Positions 12,351-23,819 of a stretch of DNA of 64,000 nucleotides are shown here, in pieces. Where the stretch lies: assembly GCA_037976565.1 (NCBI GenBank), contig CP137670.1:558001-622000 (forward strand), in the 5' to 3' direction. The notes beneath the pieces are model-generated. The model was not told the DNA's origin and ran no database searches. It saw only the letters and a list, made by a program, of their open reading frames with translations. Each line of letters opens with the position of its first letter. Position 1 is the stretch's first letter. The translations under genes were made by a program, and so were the position numbers. Source of the DNA: Mesocentrotus franciscanus (Eukaryota > Echinodermata > Echinoidea > Camarodonta > Strongylocentrotidae).

Positions 12351-14089
12351 TGATGTCATTAATTTTGTTTGTCTGACATTCACTCTTGCTGTAATATACA
12401 TGTATAGTGAGATGCATAAAAACCTTTTTGGGGTGTATTTGCCAGTGATTGTGCAATAGGTGTTTAATAATTGAATTTTGTAATCAATTTTCAATTATTT
12501 CCTATTTAATTGTGAATTAATATTTATATTAATCGCATCGGATTTTTAATAACGACTATGATTGGAATATGAACAAATTCACACAGATCACAGAGGATTT
12601 AGCCAGTGCAATATGTTTGTTTAATTTTTATTATCAACAAATTTTAATATTATTCGCAAATTTGCAATATTATTCACATTATTTCTTATTTCATTACGAA
12701 ATTTGATTCCAATATTTCCAATATTTTCTACCAATGACACAAAATCAACCCTTCTGCCTGTCAAATTTTTAATAGTAATGGTTTTAATGTTAATTTCAAT
12801 AGTATATTTTTAGAATGTTTAAGTTTAAATTTTCATTGCTTATTACGGTAGTCAAACTTAACAAAAGTTGTCATTATTATTGTCATTTGATCACTTTTAT
12901 TTGAATTTCATTGTTGATTGCTTGGACTGCTTTAATAATTATTGTTTAATTGCTTTTATCATGTACAGTATATATATTGCCAACTGTTGTTACCATTGCA
13001 ATTCAGTCTTTGGACTGTGAGAATGGATAATATTCAATAAAATCCTTCAATCAAGTAACACACATGTGCAGCCTTGCAGTCGGGAACGAACACCATCCAT
13101 TTAAAAGTGCACTGATTATATTGGATCTTGAAGCCAAGAATCAGATAGTTAGACATTATATTGGATCATTTATCCTTTCCTTCAAAAGGAATAGTCCCAC
13201 CATTAATGTTGCTTTATAGCACATAAACAATGCTTTTTAATTGGCAATATTTCAGTATGCTTATGTGTAATTACATCAATGAATGAATTAAATCGCCATT
13301 GAATCTAAAAGGTATTTTATACCTCATGGGATATTTAGAAGAAAAAATGGGAGGATAGCTTCAAATTTCTTTTTGTATGCAAGAGTATCCATAATGATGT
13401 GAACATGTACATGTATGTTTGTTGCATATGATTCTTTCTTGGTTTCAAAGCTGTAATTATTGCACATTTATAATTCAACATAATGCTCTGACGTTTTTTT
13501 TAAAGCAAAGATTTTATACGTTTTCAGAATGGTAGTGTAAAGAATAATGAAAGATTGAGGTAAAGGGATAGGATAATTACTTCAAGATTGGAAAATATAT
13601 TCTCTATCAACTAAAATGTATGTTGTCAAATGAGATACTATTTTGTCCACAGATGCAATAAGTAATGGATTTTTTTTTAATGTCAGCAAACTATCTAAAT
13701 GTGCATGTGTATATCAAATCTTGTACATGTACATGTAGTTTCTATAGCTAATATAGTTTGGAGGACTTAGAGATAGAAAAGGTGCTGATTGATTAATTAC
13801 TCTTCTTTGCAATATTCACTCTAACTGGCAAGGAAAGGGAAAATTAGAAGACACCAAGAAAGTATTCCCAAAGCAATTACATTTCTCTTATCCTGTAATG
13901 CATTTTTCTTGTCAATAAATGCAAATGCGAGGGTTGTCCACATCACATCACAACTACAGAACAGTTTAATTGAAATTAACATACATGTACATGTGTGTAT
14001 TGTGGAATAAATTAAAAGATTTCATAATTTTGTATTATTATCTTTTCAGTTCCATCATGTTATGTCAATGAGCTTATGCATGTACATGT
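12351..14089. other. AT-rich sequence downstream of the RT remnant
   Basis: Very AT-rich, with local short palindromes (for example AATATTATTCGCAAATTTGC near 12645) and an AATAAA followed by a CAATCAAG stretch near 13037 that could be the end of the LINE 3' untranslated region. No reading frame is credible. The same sequence occurs inverted at 1-1740 and at 61585-63326. Confidence 0.5.
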
Positions 14090-14679
14090 CCTTTTTGCAA
14101 TGGCCAATGTACTACAAAAAGGTTAACAATATTGTTTTTAGATATAAAATATACAGTTAACAAGTGAATTATTCATACTCCTTGTAAATGTGATGTTTTG
14201 GGGTGTATTTTTTGTAACTTATGAATGAAAGGTGGACTGGGTGAATTAGAGCCCTTTTTGAAATACTTAAAAGATGTAACCTTTGATATGGCATATTCTC
14301 AAAAACATAAATCGGGACAAGTAATTGTTTACATACTGAAAAAGTACGAAACTTGGTAAGGTGTGAATAATTTATTTACCGGTATTAATGTACATGTAGT
14401 GTAACGTTTTCAAATGGTTGAAAGTTTTACAGTTGTAATTGTTGAAATTAAGAATGTCAAATCTCATTTTCATGTTTCCGCAATAGTTGTGTTAAAATTG
14501 CTATAAAAAATTAAAACTTAAAAAATACGTCACCTTGAAAATGGACTAGACTGAATATTTGTGAACATGCAATATCCATGAAAATTATCAACAAATTGGG
14601 CAAAAAATAAAATAATGCTCCTTACCCCCCACGAATTGGGCAAAAGAACACCTCCCCTTAATAAATCCTGGCTACGCCC

Positions 14680-14812
14680 TTGGTAGTGATGATGGTGGTG
14701 ATGGTAGTAGTGATGAAGGTGGTGATGACGATGGTGGTGATTTTGGTAGTAGTGATGATGATGGCAGCAGGGATGATGATGATTTTGGTGGTGATGATTT
14801 TAATGATACATG
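14680..14812. repeat. GATGGT/GATGAT-type trinucleotide-rich repeat
   Basis: Imperfect runs of GATGGTGAT and GTAGTGATG. They create repetitive frames (Ser-Ser-Pro or Ile-Thr-Thr runs) that are not genes. Left of it, AAATCCTGGCTACGCCCTTG (about 14664-14683) resembles the terminal sequence of a common non-autonomous DNA element. The mirror copy is at about 60850-60990. Confidence 0.7.
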
Positions 14813-14941
14813 TATAATAATAATGATAATCATACAATAATAATACATGTACCAATAATGATGATGAAGATAAGAGGCCCCAATAATATCCCATTCCTTA
14901 AAGCAATTTCCATCATTGACAATTAAACTTGTGCTTTTTAA

Positions 14942-15636
14942 AGTACAAGTCCACTCCAAAAATAACTTGCCTTTAATAGAACCAGAAAAATCAAACAAAC
15001 CAATCAAAATCGGATTACTAATAAGAAAGTTATGAATTTTTGAAAAAGTATGTAAAACTAAAAAACAATGAAAATCACTACACAAATTTCCAATTTGGTT
15101 ATCAAATTTTGACGTCATGTCCTCACTATTTGTCAATTGCTTTATATAGTTTAATCCCATCAATTTCCTTTTATCCCCCAAAACTTGATTTCCCCATGCC
15201 TTTGCCCAGGTTATATGATTTGTATCATATTGCTTGCATGACATTTCACAAAATTTGTTATGAACTTTAAAGAATTGATAATATTTTCTGAATATTGTAT
15301 TTTCATAATTATTGATATTTATATAAATAGTTTATCAAAATTCAGATTTTTCATGATTTAACTGGAGAAAAAAACCTCTACATTAGTGCATCCACACAAA
15401 AACATATTACTATCAATCTAACTTGGATGCTGGTGTGAAGAAAATTAGATTCTTAGGGGGAAAATAGGAAGTTTATATTATCAATATAAAGAAAATAATT
15501 AGTGGATAGTGAGGAGTCATTCAAAATTCATAACTTTCTTATTAGTTATCCGATTTTGCTCAAACTTTTTTTGATTGGTTTGTCTGATTTTTTCTGCTTC
15601 TATTGAAAGTAAGTTATTTTTCGAGTGACTTGGCCT
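14942..15636. mobile_element. TTAA-flanked non-autonomous DNA transposon (family D)
   Basis: TTAA at 14938-14941 and 15637-15640 flank a 695-bp element. The ends read AGTACAAGTCCACTC and, inverted, AGGCCAAGTCACTCG. Similarity of the two arms continues about 110 bp inward (both contain GAAAGTTATGAATTTT-like sequence). There is no transposase. TTAA duplication is typical of piggyBac and Kolobok transposons; AG-type termini fit Kolobok better than piggyBac, whose ends usually start CCC. Superfamily assignment is inference. Confidence 0.7.
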
Positions 15637-15640
15637 TTAA

Positions 15641-16580
15641 GTGAATATTATTGTTTATGACTGGAAAAAAGTGCACGTGCCTACAGAAACAAACAAACCT
15701 TGTCTTGCAAATTAACAGGGCATATGAATCATCATTAAACTTATCATCGCCCCCTCTCTCTCTCTCTCTCTCCCGAGGCGGTAACCCTATGGTAATCACA
15801 ATGAAGAGAAATGTTGGTCCCATATTAACACTAAGTTGATCGGCATTGATAACCGAATTATAATCATCGTAGTCGTCAAGTAATGTACTTAATGTACGGT
15901 AGCAACTCATTAACCAGCTTTAAAAAAAAATTCTTCTTTCTTCTTTCTTTTGTCTTCTCCTTTCTCTTCTTCTTCTTAATTCTTCTTCTTCTCCTAGTTG
16001 AGAAATCAAATATGCACTCTTTCATTCAAGATTATTTGGTAATCAAAGTTTGATATGGTACATTGCTGTCGATGTTGTTGTCCGATTTTCTCTACACAAC
16101 GCTTTATATAGTAAACGAACCTGAAGAAGGAGACTATAAGCTACTTAAATAGGTCAATTTTCTTTATTTGCTTTATTTGCAAAAGAGTCAATAGAGGGCT
16201 TTTTCCATTTTAAGCAGCGGTACATAGTCTCATAATTCTGTCGCTGTAAAGTTGGAAGTATAATATCCGAAGTTTATGAGTCAGACCCCTATTTTTTTCT
16301 TCAAATTTACCTTTAATTTAGTTTTGCAGATTAAAATTTGGGAATGGTCGCACATCATGAATGATAATGAATAACAACACTCTATCTCGATATTTAAAAC
16401 TGTATATTACTGTTTTTTGTATTCCAATGTTTATTGGTACTTATCCGCTTTTCCTTTTCATTGTCATATACAAGAAAGTATAAAAACTTGTCGGTTGAAT
16501 TCATTTGAAAGATTTTTTCATCATTATATTTGTTGCATGATGCGTAGTCTGCATATTATTCACCATAATAATCTTCAATT
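15641..16580. other. Non-coding, with CT and TTC microsatellites
   Basis: Holds a CT repeat (about 15754-15772) whose length differs from the mirror copy near 59900, and a TTC/CTT-rich tract (15930-15995). No credible gene. Confidence 0.6.
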
Positions 16581-16582
16581 AA

Positions 16583-16690
16583 ATGATAATAATAATAATA
16601 ATTTTACATTTATATTGCGCACAACTCTGCCGACATATTGGCACCCTTGGCGCACAGATCAACACATTACAAGAATATGGTCATTAATCA
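16583..16690 (-). mobile_element. SINE-like 3' tail (GCGC..TATAA..ATT repeat)
   Basis: Read on the minus strand, GTGCGCAATATAAATG is followed by an ATT trinucleotide run (16581-16602). The same arrangement, a GCGC motif then TATAA-like sequence then an ATT run, ends the LINE at 55.5 kb and several other copies here. The 5' limit is uncertain. Confidence 0.45.
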
Positions 16691-16739
16691 AAATTCAACA
16701 GAACTATGATGTTACAAAATGAAAAGGCGACACATGGTT

Positions 16740-19700
16740 AACATAACTACACATATACTACTATTAACCAAACGTAATGAAAAATATTCCAACTTAGATA
16801 ATTATCCTAACATTAACAGTACGCCCTATGGTCATTAAAACAATTACTTGTGATTAGAATTTGTGTTTCTTGACCTTTTGCTTAATTTTTGTTTAAATGA
16901 AAGATATTGTCGTGGGCCATTTCCAAAATGCAATTATTGAATTTAATTAATGACAAGCCTTTCAAATTGAAAGAACAAGAAAAAAAAAGTGACCCTTGCC
17001 GGTAGGCCTACCTTTGCTGGTTTGGAGGGTTCTAGATCATAGATGGCCTAGCTAGGACTCCAAATATTTCGTTAGATTGCTATTAGCGCCACTAATAATT
17101 AAGCCCTGTAGGTTAATTAGCCTAATTAAGCACTCCAGGATTAAGAACATCAATTATCCAACAAAAATGAAGTAAACCAATGTATGAGTTTCTTTCATCA
17201 TCTCTTTTGAATTTTACCAAAACCTGAATAAAAAATAAGGCCCCTAAAAATTGGGGTAAAAATTGCAATGTGTTCATCATATTATCGGAAAGATGTTCTG
17301 CAAAAATTAGAAGATTTGATTTAGTAGTTGAATGATAAAAAGCAATTTACCAAAAAAGTTTGTGCTCGGATATGTGTCAAATGTCGAAAATCACTTTTTT
17401 TCTTCCAACTTTCAGCTTGTCGTATTTTTCTTAATACTTAGGATTTGATCGGCGGACTGCCTTAATTGTCACATTTCATCCCATTCTAACATACTACAAC
17501 CTTTTTTTTGCTTCTTTTTTCATTAAAAGTATGGAATAAGAGCAATGAAAATGACTCGTTTTTCGCTCCGATCGATCTCTAACCCATAGGTTTGTACAGT
17601 ATAACCCTAAAAAGTGGGTGTACGAAAATTGATCACAAAAAAACGTTGAATCTCAACCATGAGCTATATGACCCTCAATTCAATTAAAATTAAAAGTTCA
17701 ACACCTTTCTGGCGTTGGCTTGATAAAAAAAGATGTATTTATTTCTTAAAATGCGACCAAACAACTCCATTTTTCATCCGAAACTCGGCATTGCCATATC
17801 TTGAACGTAGAGAGCGCTTCAAACAATACTGAAGATAGCCGACCGACAAATGGACCTCCTTGCTATCCGCGCAATATCTCCTCTCCCATCCATGCTAACA
17901 TACAGCTCTCAGGGCTTGCGCGATTTTAGGTGGGATATTATGGTGAGATATCTCGTCGGCTACCTTCAGCTTTCTTTGATTTTTCAACAGTCGATTCATC
18001 CGCCCACATGTAATCCAGTTTTTTTCCCCCATGGTCCCTTTTTCTTATGTTAATTGAGAGCTGATTTGATGTTATACCACCTGTCAGTGACCACGCAGTG
18101 AGGTCTAATCCCTCCTGGCCAAACTAGTCCAGATAGGCTTTAAGATGAAATGATGAAGATTAACCTCTTATATCCAATCTTGTTTCCCTGATTATCAAAA
18201 TTAACCATCTTTCAAATCTAAATACAACTTTTGATGAAAAATTCAAAGACATACCCATACTGCCCCCCATAAGTTGCATAACACACATCCAACACATATT
18301 ATCAGCACCCCCTCCCTGGTGTTGCATATTGGAGGCCTTATCAAATATTGAAGGGAAAGGGGGGGAGAAAAAGAGAAAATTGAGGAGGATAAGAAGTGGA
18401 CGAGAATGTAAAAAGAAGATGATATGACACCCTATGGCCCCTCAAACACCCTTCAACTCACTCCTACACCCTCAAACTCTCGCTCTTGCTATGCTTACAT
18501 CACCTCATGCCATCATTACAACATACAGATACAAACATGCAAACCGAACACATCTAAACAAAAAATAAAGCACAAAAACAGACTTTTTTGGGGGTATTCC
18601 ACGATGCACATTGTATAATACCTCCTACAAAATTGCTTCACAATAGTTCCCAACACCAACTGATTTCCTAACTTCAATCCTGGACCCATACTATAACCAA
18701 CCCTAAAATTAACTTGAATATAAATCTAACCTTAACCCTAACCCTACAATTTTCATTAAAAAAAGCCTGAAGCAATTGTCACCAGAGCAAATGTTGAATC
18801 GCTGCAAACCGACCATCATGTTCCTTAAATCATTACACTATTTTATTTCACCATGACCTAAGTACAATAATTTGGTCTGATTGTATACTTTGAATGGAAT
18901 GTATTGCACTATTATCCCCACATAAAAATCTTATTGAAATAATGTATATAACAATATTTACACAGGTGATATATCAATAGCCTCATATAGAAGCTATGCC
19001 GTAAACATGTTTACAAATTTACAATACTTCCATTTATTACACATTTAATTTACAAAGAGCATAACTGCAGTTGGGTTCTACCCACAAATATGGATGGGGC
19101 ATCACCTGGAACATAGCACAAGATGTAATAAGGCCAAGCAAAGTAAATAATAAGAATGAAGTAGGCACCTGGTCACCTTTGAATAAAGAAAACTTACATA
19201 GCTTTTAACTAATTAGTTTGTGAAATTTGACATGGGTCACAGAAAAGAAAGGGAGTCACATAGGAACTTAGATGACAGAAGACGTACAGTATAATTGTCA
19301 CCTCTCATACATTTAGTACAGTATTCAACTTTTGGAGGGTATAATTTCAAGGAGCTTGTAGAATGGTAATCATCTTGCTATCTAGCAACACAATATCAGA
19401 GAAACCTGAAAAACTAGTAAGGCAGGGGGTTACCAATTTTTGCAAGAGCTTTACGACACTACATGTATAAGTGATCTCATTTGGTTCTTGTGTACATTAC
19501 ATGCAAATGTAACAAAAATAGTATGGTTGAATGCTCAATTTGTGTATTTGCTTGGGTTTATTTTTTATGTCTATATCATCTTGTAATAAGCTTACAAGTG
19601 GTATTCCATAGCCATTCTCATAATCTTTTATCATTATTCTAATCATACAAACTATTTAAATCACTTAAGTATCTGAGTTGCAAGATGATTGTATACCTGA

Positions 19701-20620
19701 AGGCTGAAGTGGACTTTTCCTGAATGCCATTATGATAATGCCATCGAGTAAAGAGATTGTTTTCTTCGACTGTGAGACAATAAATGAGCAGGAACATGTC
19801 CTGGATATAGCATAATTATACAAAAGTTAACCATATCATCATGTGTATGTACATGTACATAAGATGATAGAGTTTCACATTACAATGCCCTTACTTTCCG
19901 ACACTTTGTATACAGTATGTATGAATAGTGATTGATATTCAGATTGATGAAATAGAAACTTTTAAGCACGGCATAACCTTTGAAACACTACATGTACATC
20001 AACACATAAGAATGACACCATATATATATTTATATCATGTTCGAACCACAGCTAGTTAAGGTATGTTACCAAGTTGTTAATAATACTTGAAAAATGAACA
20101 CATCCCACAGAAATTAATTGCATGTTATGGGAAAATACCTCTAAATCACTCTACATGTATATGGTTTAAAGATATTTATGACGGAAGAAAAGAAATCTTA
20201 ACTTGGTTGTAGGGTATCAGGTTAAGCGTGCTCATGCATGCATATACTACCCTAAAAATACACATCTGTGAGGACAGTGTTGAGTGCATGTGAGCCCGAG
20301 GTAATAACTCCAACTAGCAACTTTCATGGCCAATTGCTCTTTTCAAGGGTGCATAGCTACATAGTTCTTTAACTCAAAGAATCTGAATGTTATGCATCAA
20401 TGCATACTCCATGTAGCACTGGCTTTCAGGAAGATTAGTAGTTTTTCCACTTTTACACACTACATTATAAAATATGTTATTAATAAAACATTTCACTGTA
20501 TTTTCATATAACATTAGAACAGGTACATAACTCCACCAAGAGGAGAGTTTTGGCTTTGAGTAGCAGTTATAACAATTTCCCTTAAACTGTAGTAACAAAT
20601 TAGAAGAAGGAAATGTGCAA
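16740..20620. other. Long non-coding stretch
   Basis: No recognisable coding region, RNA gene or large repeat. Small features: a 15-bp inverted pair (17829-17843 and 17955-17969), a short CCTTAACCCTAACCC run near 18730 that is too short to call telomeric, and TACATG dinucleotide-rich patches near 19850 and 19990. The second inverted duplication ends at 17414. Confidence 0.5.
17829..17969. repeat. Short foldback with 15-bp inverted ends
   Basis: CTGAAGATAGCCGAC at 17829-17843 is repeated inverted, with one mismatch, at 17955-17969. The interior is more GC-rich than the surroundings. Possibly a small MITE-like element; no target duplication was recognised. Confidence 0.4.
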
Positions 20621-20629
20621 TATGAGTTA

Positions 20630-20890
20630 CGTCTGTTTATATAGCACAGCTACTAAACAAAATATTATCTATTGCACTTTACATAAAGTGCTAAATTATA
20701 ACTACCGTTTTGGCAGAGCTACTGTGATAAGGTGCTCAAATAATTTCTTTAGGCACCTTCATCTGATGGGAGAGTGGCAAATGTAGATTAATGTCTAGGT
20801 AGTGAAAGGACGTTATTGCCGTGTGGGACTTGAATTTTGGGCCATGTGATCCTCACTCCAGTGATGTAACCACAAGACCATGTCACCTCT
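20630..20890 (-). mobile_element. tRNA-derived SINE-like element
   Basis: On the minus strand the segment near 20890-20820 resembles a tRNA gene: an A-box-like TGGTCTTGTGGTTA (20867-20880) and a B-box-like AATTCAAGTCC (20826-20836), spaced as in RNA polymerase III promoters. The sequence then continues into a non-tRNA body to about 20630. The tRNA-like part is degenerate and is not a functional tRNA. A SINE origin is inferred from this composite layout. Confidence 0.5.
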
Positions 20891-20925
20891 ACATAATGAT
20901 TGCATATTAAATGATTTACAGCTAT

Positions 20926-20960
20926 TACAATGCAATACAATGCAATACAATGCAATACAA
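20926..20960. repeat. Short TGCAATACAA minisatellite
   Basis: About three to four tandem copies of the 10-bp unit TGCAATACAA. Confidence 0.8.
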
Positions 20961-20992
20961 ATTAATGATAATACAAATGAACTATTATAGAG

Positions 20993-21078
20993 ATATCGAC
21001 TGCTTTGAGAGGCTGTTTTATAGGCTCAAGTGAACATGGAGTCAACAGCCTGACGTCGAGTATTAAAGCAGTCGATAT
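20993..21078. repeat. Foldback with ATATCGACTGCTTT ends
   Basis: ATATCGACTGCTTT at 20993 is found inverted at 21064-21078, giving an 86-bp element with a 15-bp stem. It contains GACGTCGAG near its right side. Function unknown; a small MITE remnant or hairpin. Confidence 0.5.
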
Positions 21079-21523
21079 GTCTTTCATATGCCAAATTGAA
21101 ACAAAAATCTACCAAGAATTCTTGCCTTATCCTTTTATTGAGTAAAGATTGGTTAAAACATCACAGAAAATCTGAGATACTGTCTGCTAATCTTCGCTGG
21201 AAAAATGACTGAAAGTTCCTATCATTTGGGAATCGCAGACAAAAAGCACTGTATGGTGTCCGCGCTCGCACAAAGACAATTTTAACACGTAAACCAATGG
21301 GGATCATGTAGTTATGGTAGGAAAGTAGAATATATGGTATAAACTGTATTTCTTTTGCAGGCGTTTTTGTAAATGGGTATCCCATATCCATTAAGATTTT
21401 CCGGGGCCATGCCTCCTTCATTTGTATCTGAACGCTTTTTGTGCTCAATCTTATGTATACAACAGAAAAGAAGGAATAAATGTGTTTTTTCAATGAAGTG
21501 ACTTGAACCTTGATTAGGGTTAA

Positions 21524-22054
21524 AGGTACTATGTCCCATTTGCATGCCAAAAAAGTGAAAAGGTTAAATTACAACGGTATTTGAAAGATAATACTAATTT
21601 AGAACTTCCCTAAAAAAAAGGGGGGCTTGAAAATGTCTTTAAGTGGGAAAATAACGACTATTAGTTGTCGAATTGACTTAGGAGCTATAGAGCCAGTAAG
21701 TAATAGTCTGATTTTTCAGACCATTATACCGAATGGTCGTACGTTTTATGCTGCGCAAAGATTCAATCAGTTTAATTTTGGCCATTACAAGAAGTGGGTT
21801 ATTGATGTAGACAAATGCTCATGTACCCTTTACAGCTCATTTTATGTATGTTATTACCAAAGATGAAAAAAGCCAGTCAGTCACTCAATAGTGTCTGACA
21901 GTGAAGTCTAACAAGTAAACGGGTTTCCTTGCATAATTTGAATATTAGGACACTGCTAACGTTTAAATTTCACAGATAGGACATACATGACATATTCATA
22001 ATTCCTGCAAAGTTCTACAGAATTTGATGTTGGCTGCAAAGGGACATAGTATCT
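21524..22054. mobile_element. TTAA-flanked non-autonomous DNA transposon (family A), copy 1
   Basis: TTAA at 21520-21523 and 22055-22058 flank a 531-bp element with ends AGGTACTATGTCCC and, inverted, AGATACTATGTCCC. A second, almost identical copy lies at 33682-34207. It has no transposase; the interior carries a 79-codon open frame on the plus strand (21627-21866), nearly the same in copy 2. The right-hand TTAA is shared with the next element. Kolobok-like or piggyBac-like origin is inferred from TTAA. Confidence 0.8.
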
Positions 22055-22058
22055 TTAA

Positions 22059-22775
22059 GGAAACCTCACTAAAACAAATAACTTTACTTATTCTGAGAAA
22101 TATATTATATTCTTGCAAAATGAATCTACAAGAAATCCCCATTGTATGAGAGGCATAAAGCAAGAATAATGTACAGTTTCTCAGCACGACATGGGCATCA
22201 CTATTTTCTTGATATGTAAAGGCGTTTTATATCAAGTAAACGTATTCAAATTTATGGATGCTTCCTTCCCAGGTGTGTGTGGTGATGAAGCATGTCATTC
22301 ATCTGCTATTATCCTTTGTACGATTGCCAGAACGCAAATTGCATAAATGAGATGGTGCTCGTCTGGGGTGAAGGTTTCTCATAAATAAAATAGATTTGTC
22401 AACTGCTACATTTTCGTATTTTTAAATGAATTAGTTACAATTGTTCTCCTGTTATATATAATACACTAAATATAATTTCTATCTTCTCAGCTATGATTTT
22501 TTCATTGAAAAGTAAAGGTTTTGTTATTGAATTTAAGTCTTTTCAACTAAAGCTTGGTGCATGATACATGTACAACTTCGACTGGTACGTCACATTTTCA
22601 AGAAAATGGCTGTGCCCATGTCATGCTACATGTAAAAGGCATCACATCATGCCAAGAATATCTTCATTTATATATCTCTTGTACATTTCCGTACAGAATT
22701 TTGTAAATCGCAGGCAGGAATACATCTCATTTTTTAGAATAATTACCTACACTTATTCTTTGGGGGAGGTTTCCT
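22059..22775. mobile_element. TTAA-flanked non-autonomous DNA transposon (family B)
   Basis: Lies between TTAA at 22055-22058 and 22776-22779. The ends read GGAAACCTCACT on the left and, inverted, AGGAAACCTCCC on the right. The arms are similar for roughly 170 bp (both contain a GACATGGGCA-like segment). The element directly abuts family A copy 1, sharing one TTAA. A partial copy of the right half is at 47833-48022. No coding capacity. Confidence 0.7.
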
Positions 22776-22779
22776 TTAA

Positions 22780-23280
22780 CAAAATGGATTATCAACCTTT
22801 CACAAAAATGTTTAGTACAATGAAACAAATGGATACCGGTATCCCACATTTATCAAACTACACACCCTATTTGTTTAATTGATACCTTCTTGAATTCTTT
22901 GCTCTAATTCAAATTCACTTTAAATGCCTTCAAAATACAGTGGTATTGAATTCTGTAAAGTCTTACAATTAACAATTAACATTTTTGCAGATTTGTGCAA
23001 ACTCCAAGAAACTATGCAGGTGTTTCAAATAAATATACCCTTCAGATATAACGTGTGAAATTTTACAGTCATAGGTTCTGTAACCTCTTTGTAAGAAATT
23101 AAAATATAGCACTGTTTTCATATTGCCACAGAAGGAGCTATTCTCAAATCAACAATGTACACATATTCTTTGAGTCTAGACAATAAATATCTGGAATGAA
23201 ACGTTCAAAACTATTCATTGAAAGCCAGTTTCGATTTGTTTCTATTTGGTGGGAGGTTCTAATAATAGACCTCTCCAATA
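22780..23280. other. Non-coding sequence, nothing recognised
   Basis: AT-rich, no gene or repeat family identified. Confidence 0.5.
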
Positions 23281-23819
23281 GGCGCTAGTGTACTTTCGCA
23301 TCCATTTTTGACCCGTAACTCTGGCGTGGAGATACCCTACTAAAACATACCAAAAAATCTACTAAGTCTTCATCAATTGTTCAAATAATGGTTATGATTT
23401 AAATTCGTTTATGTTTCTTACCTGTTTTGTGTCAATTTTCTTATCTGTTTTGGAGTATTTTTCCTAAAAACGAAGACATTATAAAACGGGTATACATGTA
23501 CACTTTCTCACAGGTTTCACAGCAAACCGCTGCACAATTACAATAAAATTGCATACCGTACCGACGAAGGGGTGCAGACGGACGGGCGTGAAGTTAGCGA
23601 CCGTAATAATGATCATCATCGTCATAATGTGAATTAGTTACATGAATTTAATAAGGATCTGAGATTACAGTCACTAACTTCATTTATTGTAATTGTGCAG
23701 CGGTTTGCTGTGAAACCCGTGAAAAGTGTATATCATGTCTTGATTTTTGGTATGTTTTAGTAGGGTATCGCCACGCCGGAGTTACGGGTCAAAAATGGAT
23801 ATGAAAGTACACTAGCGCC
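23281..23819. mobile_element. MITE-like element with 71-bp inverted ends
   Basis: The outer arms 23281-23351 and 23749-23819 are near-perfect inverted repeats that start GGCGCTAGTGTACTTTC. A second inverted pair lies inside (about 23510-23547 and 23683-23725, core AGCAAACCGCTGCACAATTA). The whole 539-bp unit could fold into a long hairpin. I found no coding region and no clear target-site duplication. Confidence 0.7.

Larger units (their letters stand above)
8520..14089 (-). repeat. Segment B: right arm of the 5.5-kb inverted duplication
   Basis: Reverse-complement copy of 1-5547 that begins one base after the 500-N gap. With a spacer of about 2.5 kb of sequence plus the gap it forms a large imperfect palindrome. 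Its distal part (11674-14089) also belongs to the second inverted duplication (11674-17414 versus 58260-64000). At several positions B agrees with C against A; at others A agrees with C against B. It contains the longest-reading copy of the RT remnant (11444-12350). Confidence 0.97.
11674..17414 (+). repeat. Left arm of a second inverted duplication (5.74 kb)
   Basis: This interval is the reverse complement of 58260-64000: base 17414 pairs with 58260, the first base after the second gap, and base 11674 pairs with 64000, the window end. Both intervals are 5741 bp long despite small indels, for example a changed CT microsatellite near 15755 and a 2-bp difference near 14955. The duplication probably continues beyond 64000. 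It carries the C-terminal half of the RT remnant, an ATC/ACC microsatellite, a TTAA-flanked element and a SINE-like tail. Confidence 0.97.

Noticed and set aside
14658..15244. Frames of 78 and 190 codons with Ser/Pro or Ile/Thr repeats
   Set aside because: Created by GATGGT-type trinucleotide repeats and a TTAA-flanked element; duplicated with the region, no domain.
18725..18750. CCTTAACCCTAACCC run as an interstitial telomere
   Set aside because: Only about two to three units, imperfect; too short to support.
20820..20890. Functional tRNA gene
   Set aside because: A- and B-box-like motifs are present but the T arm is degenerate and the sequence continues as a SINE-like body.
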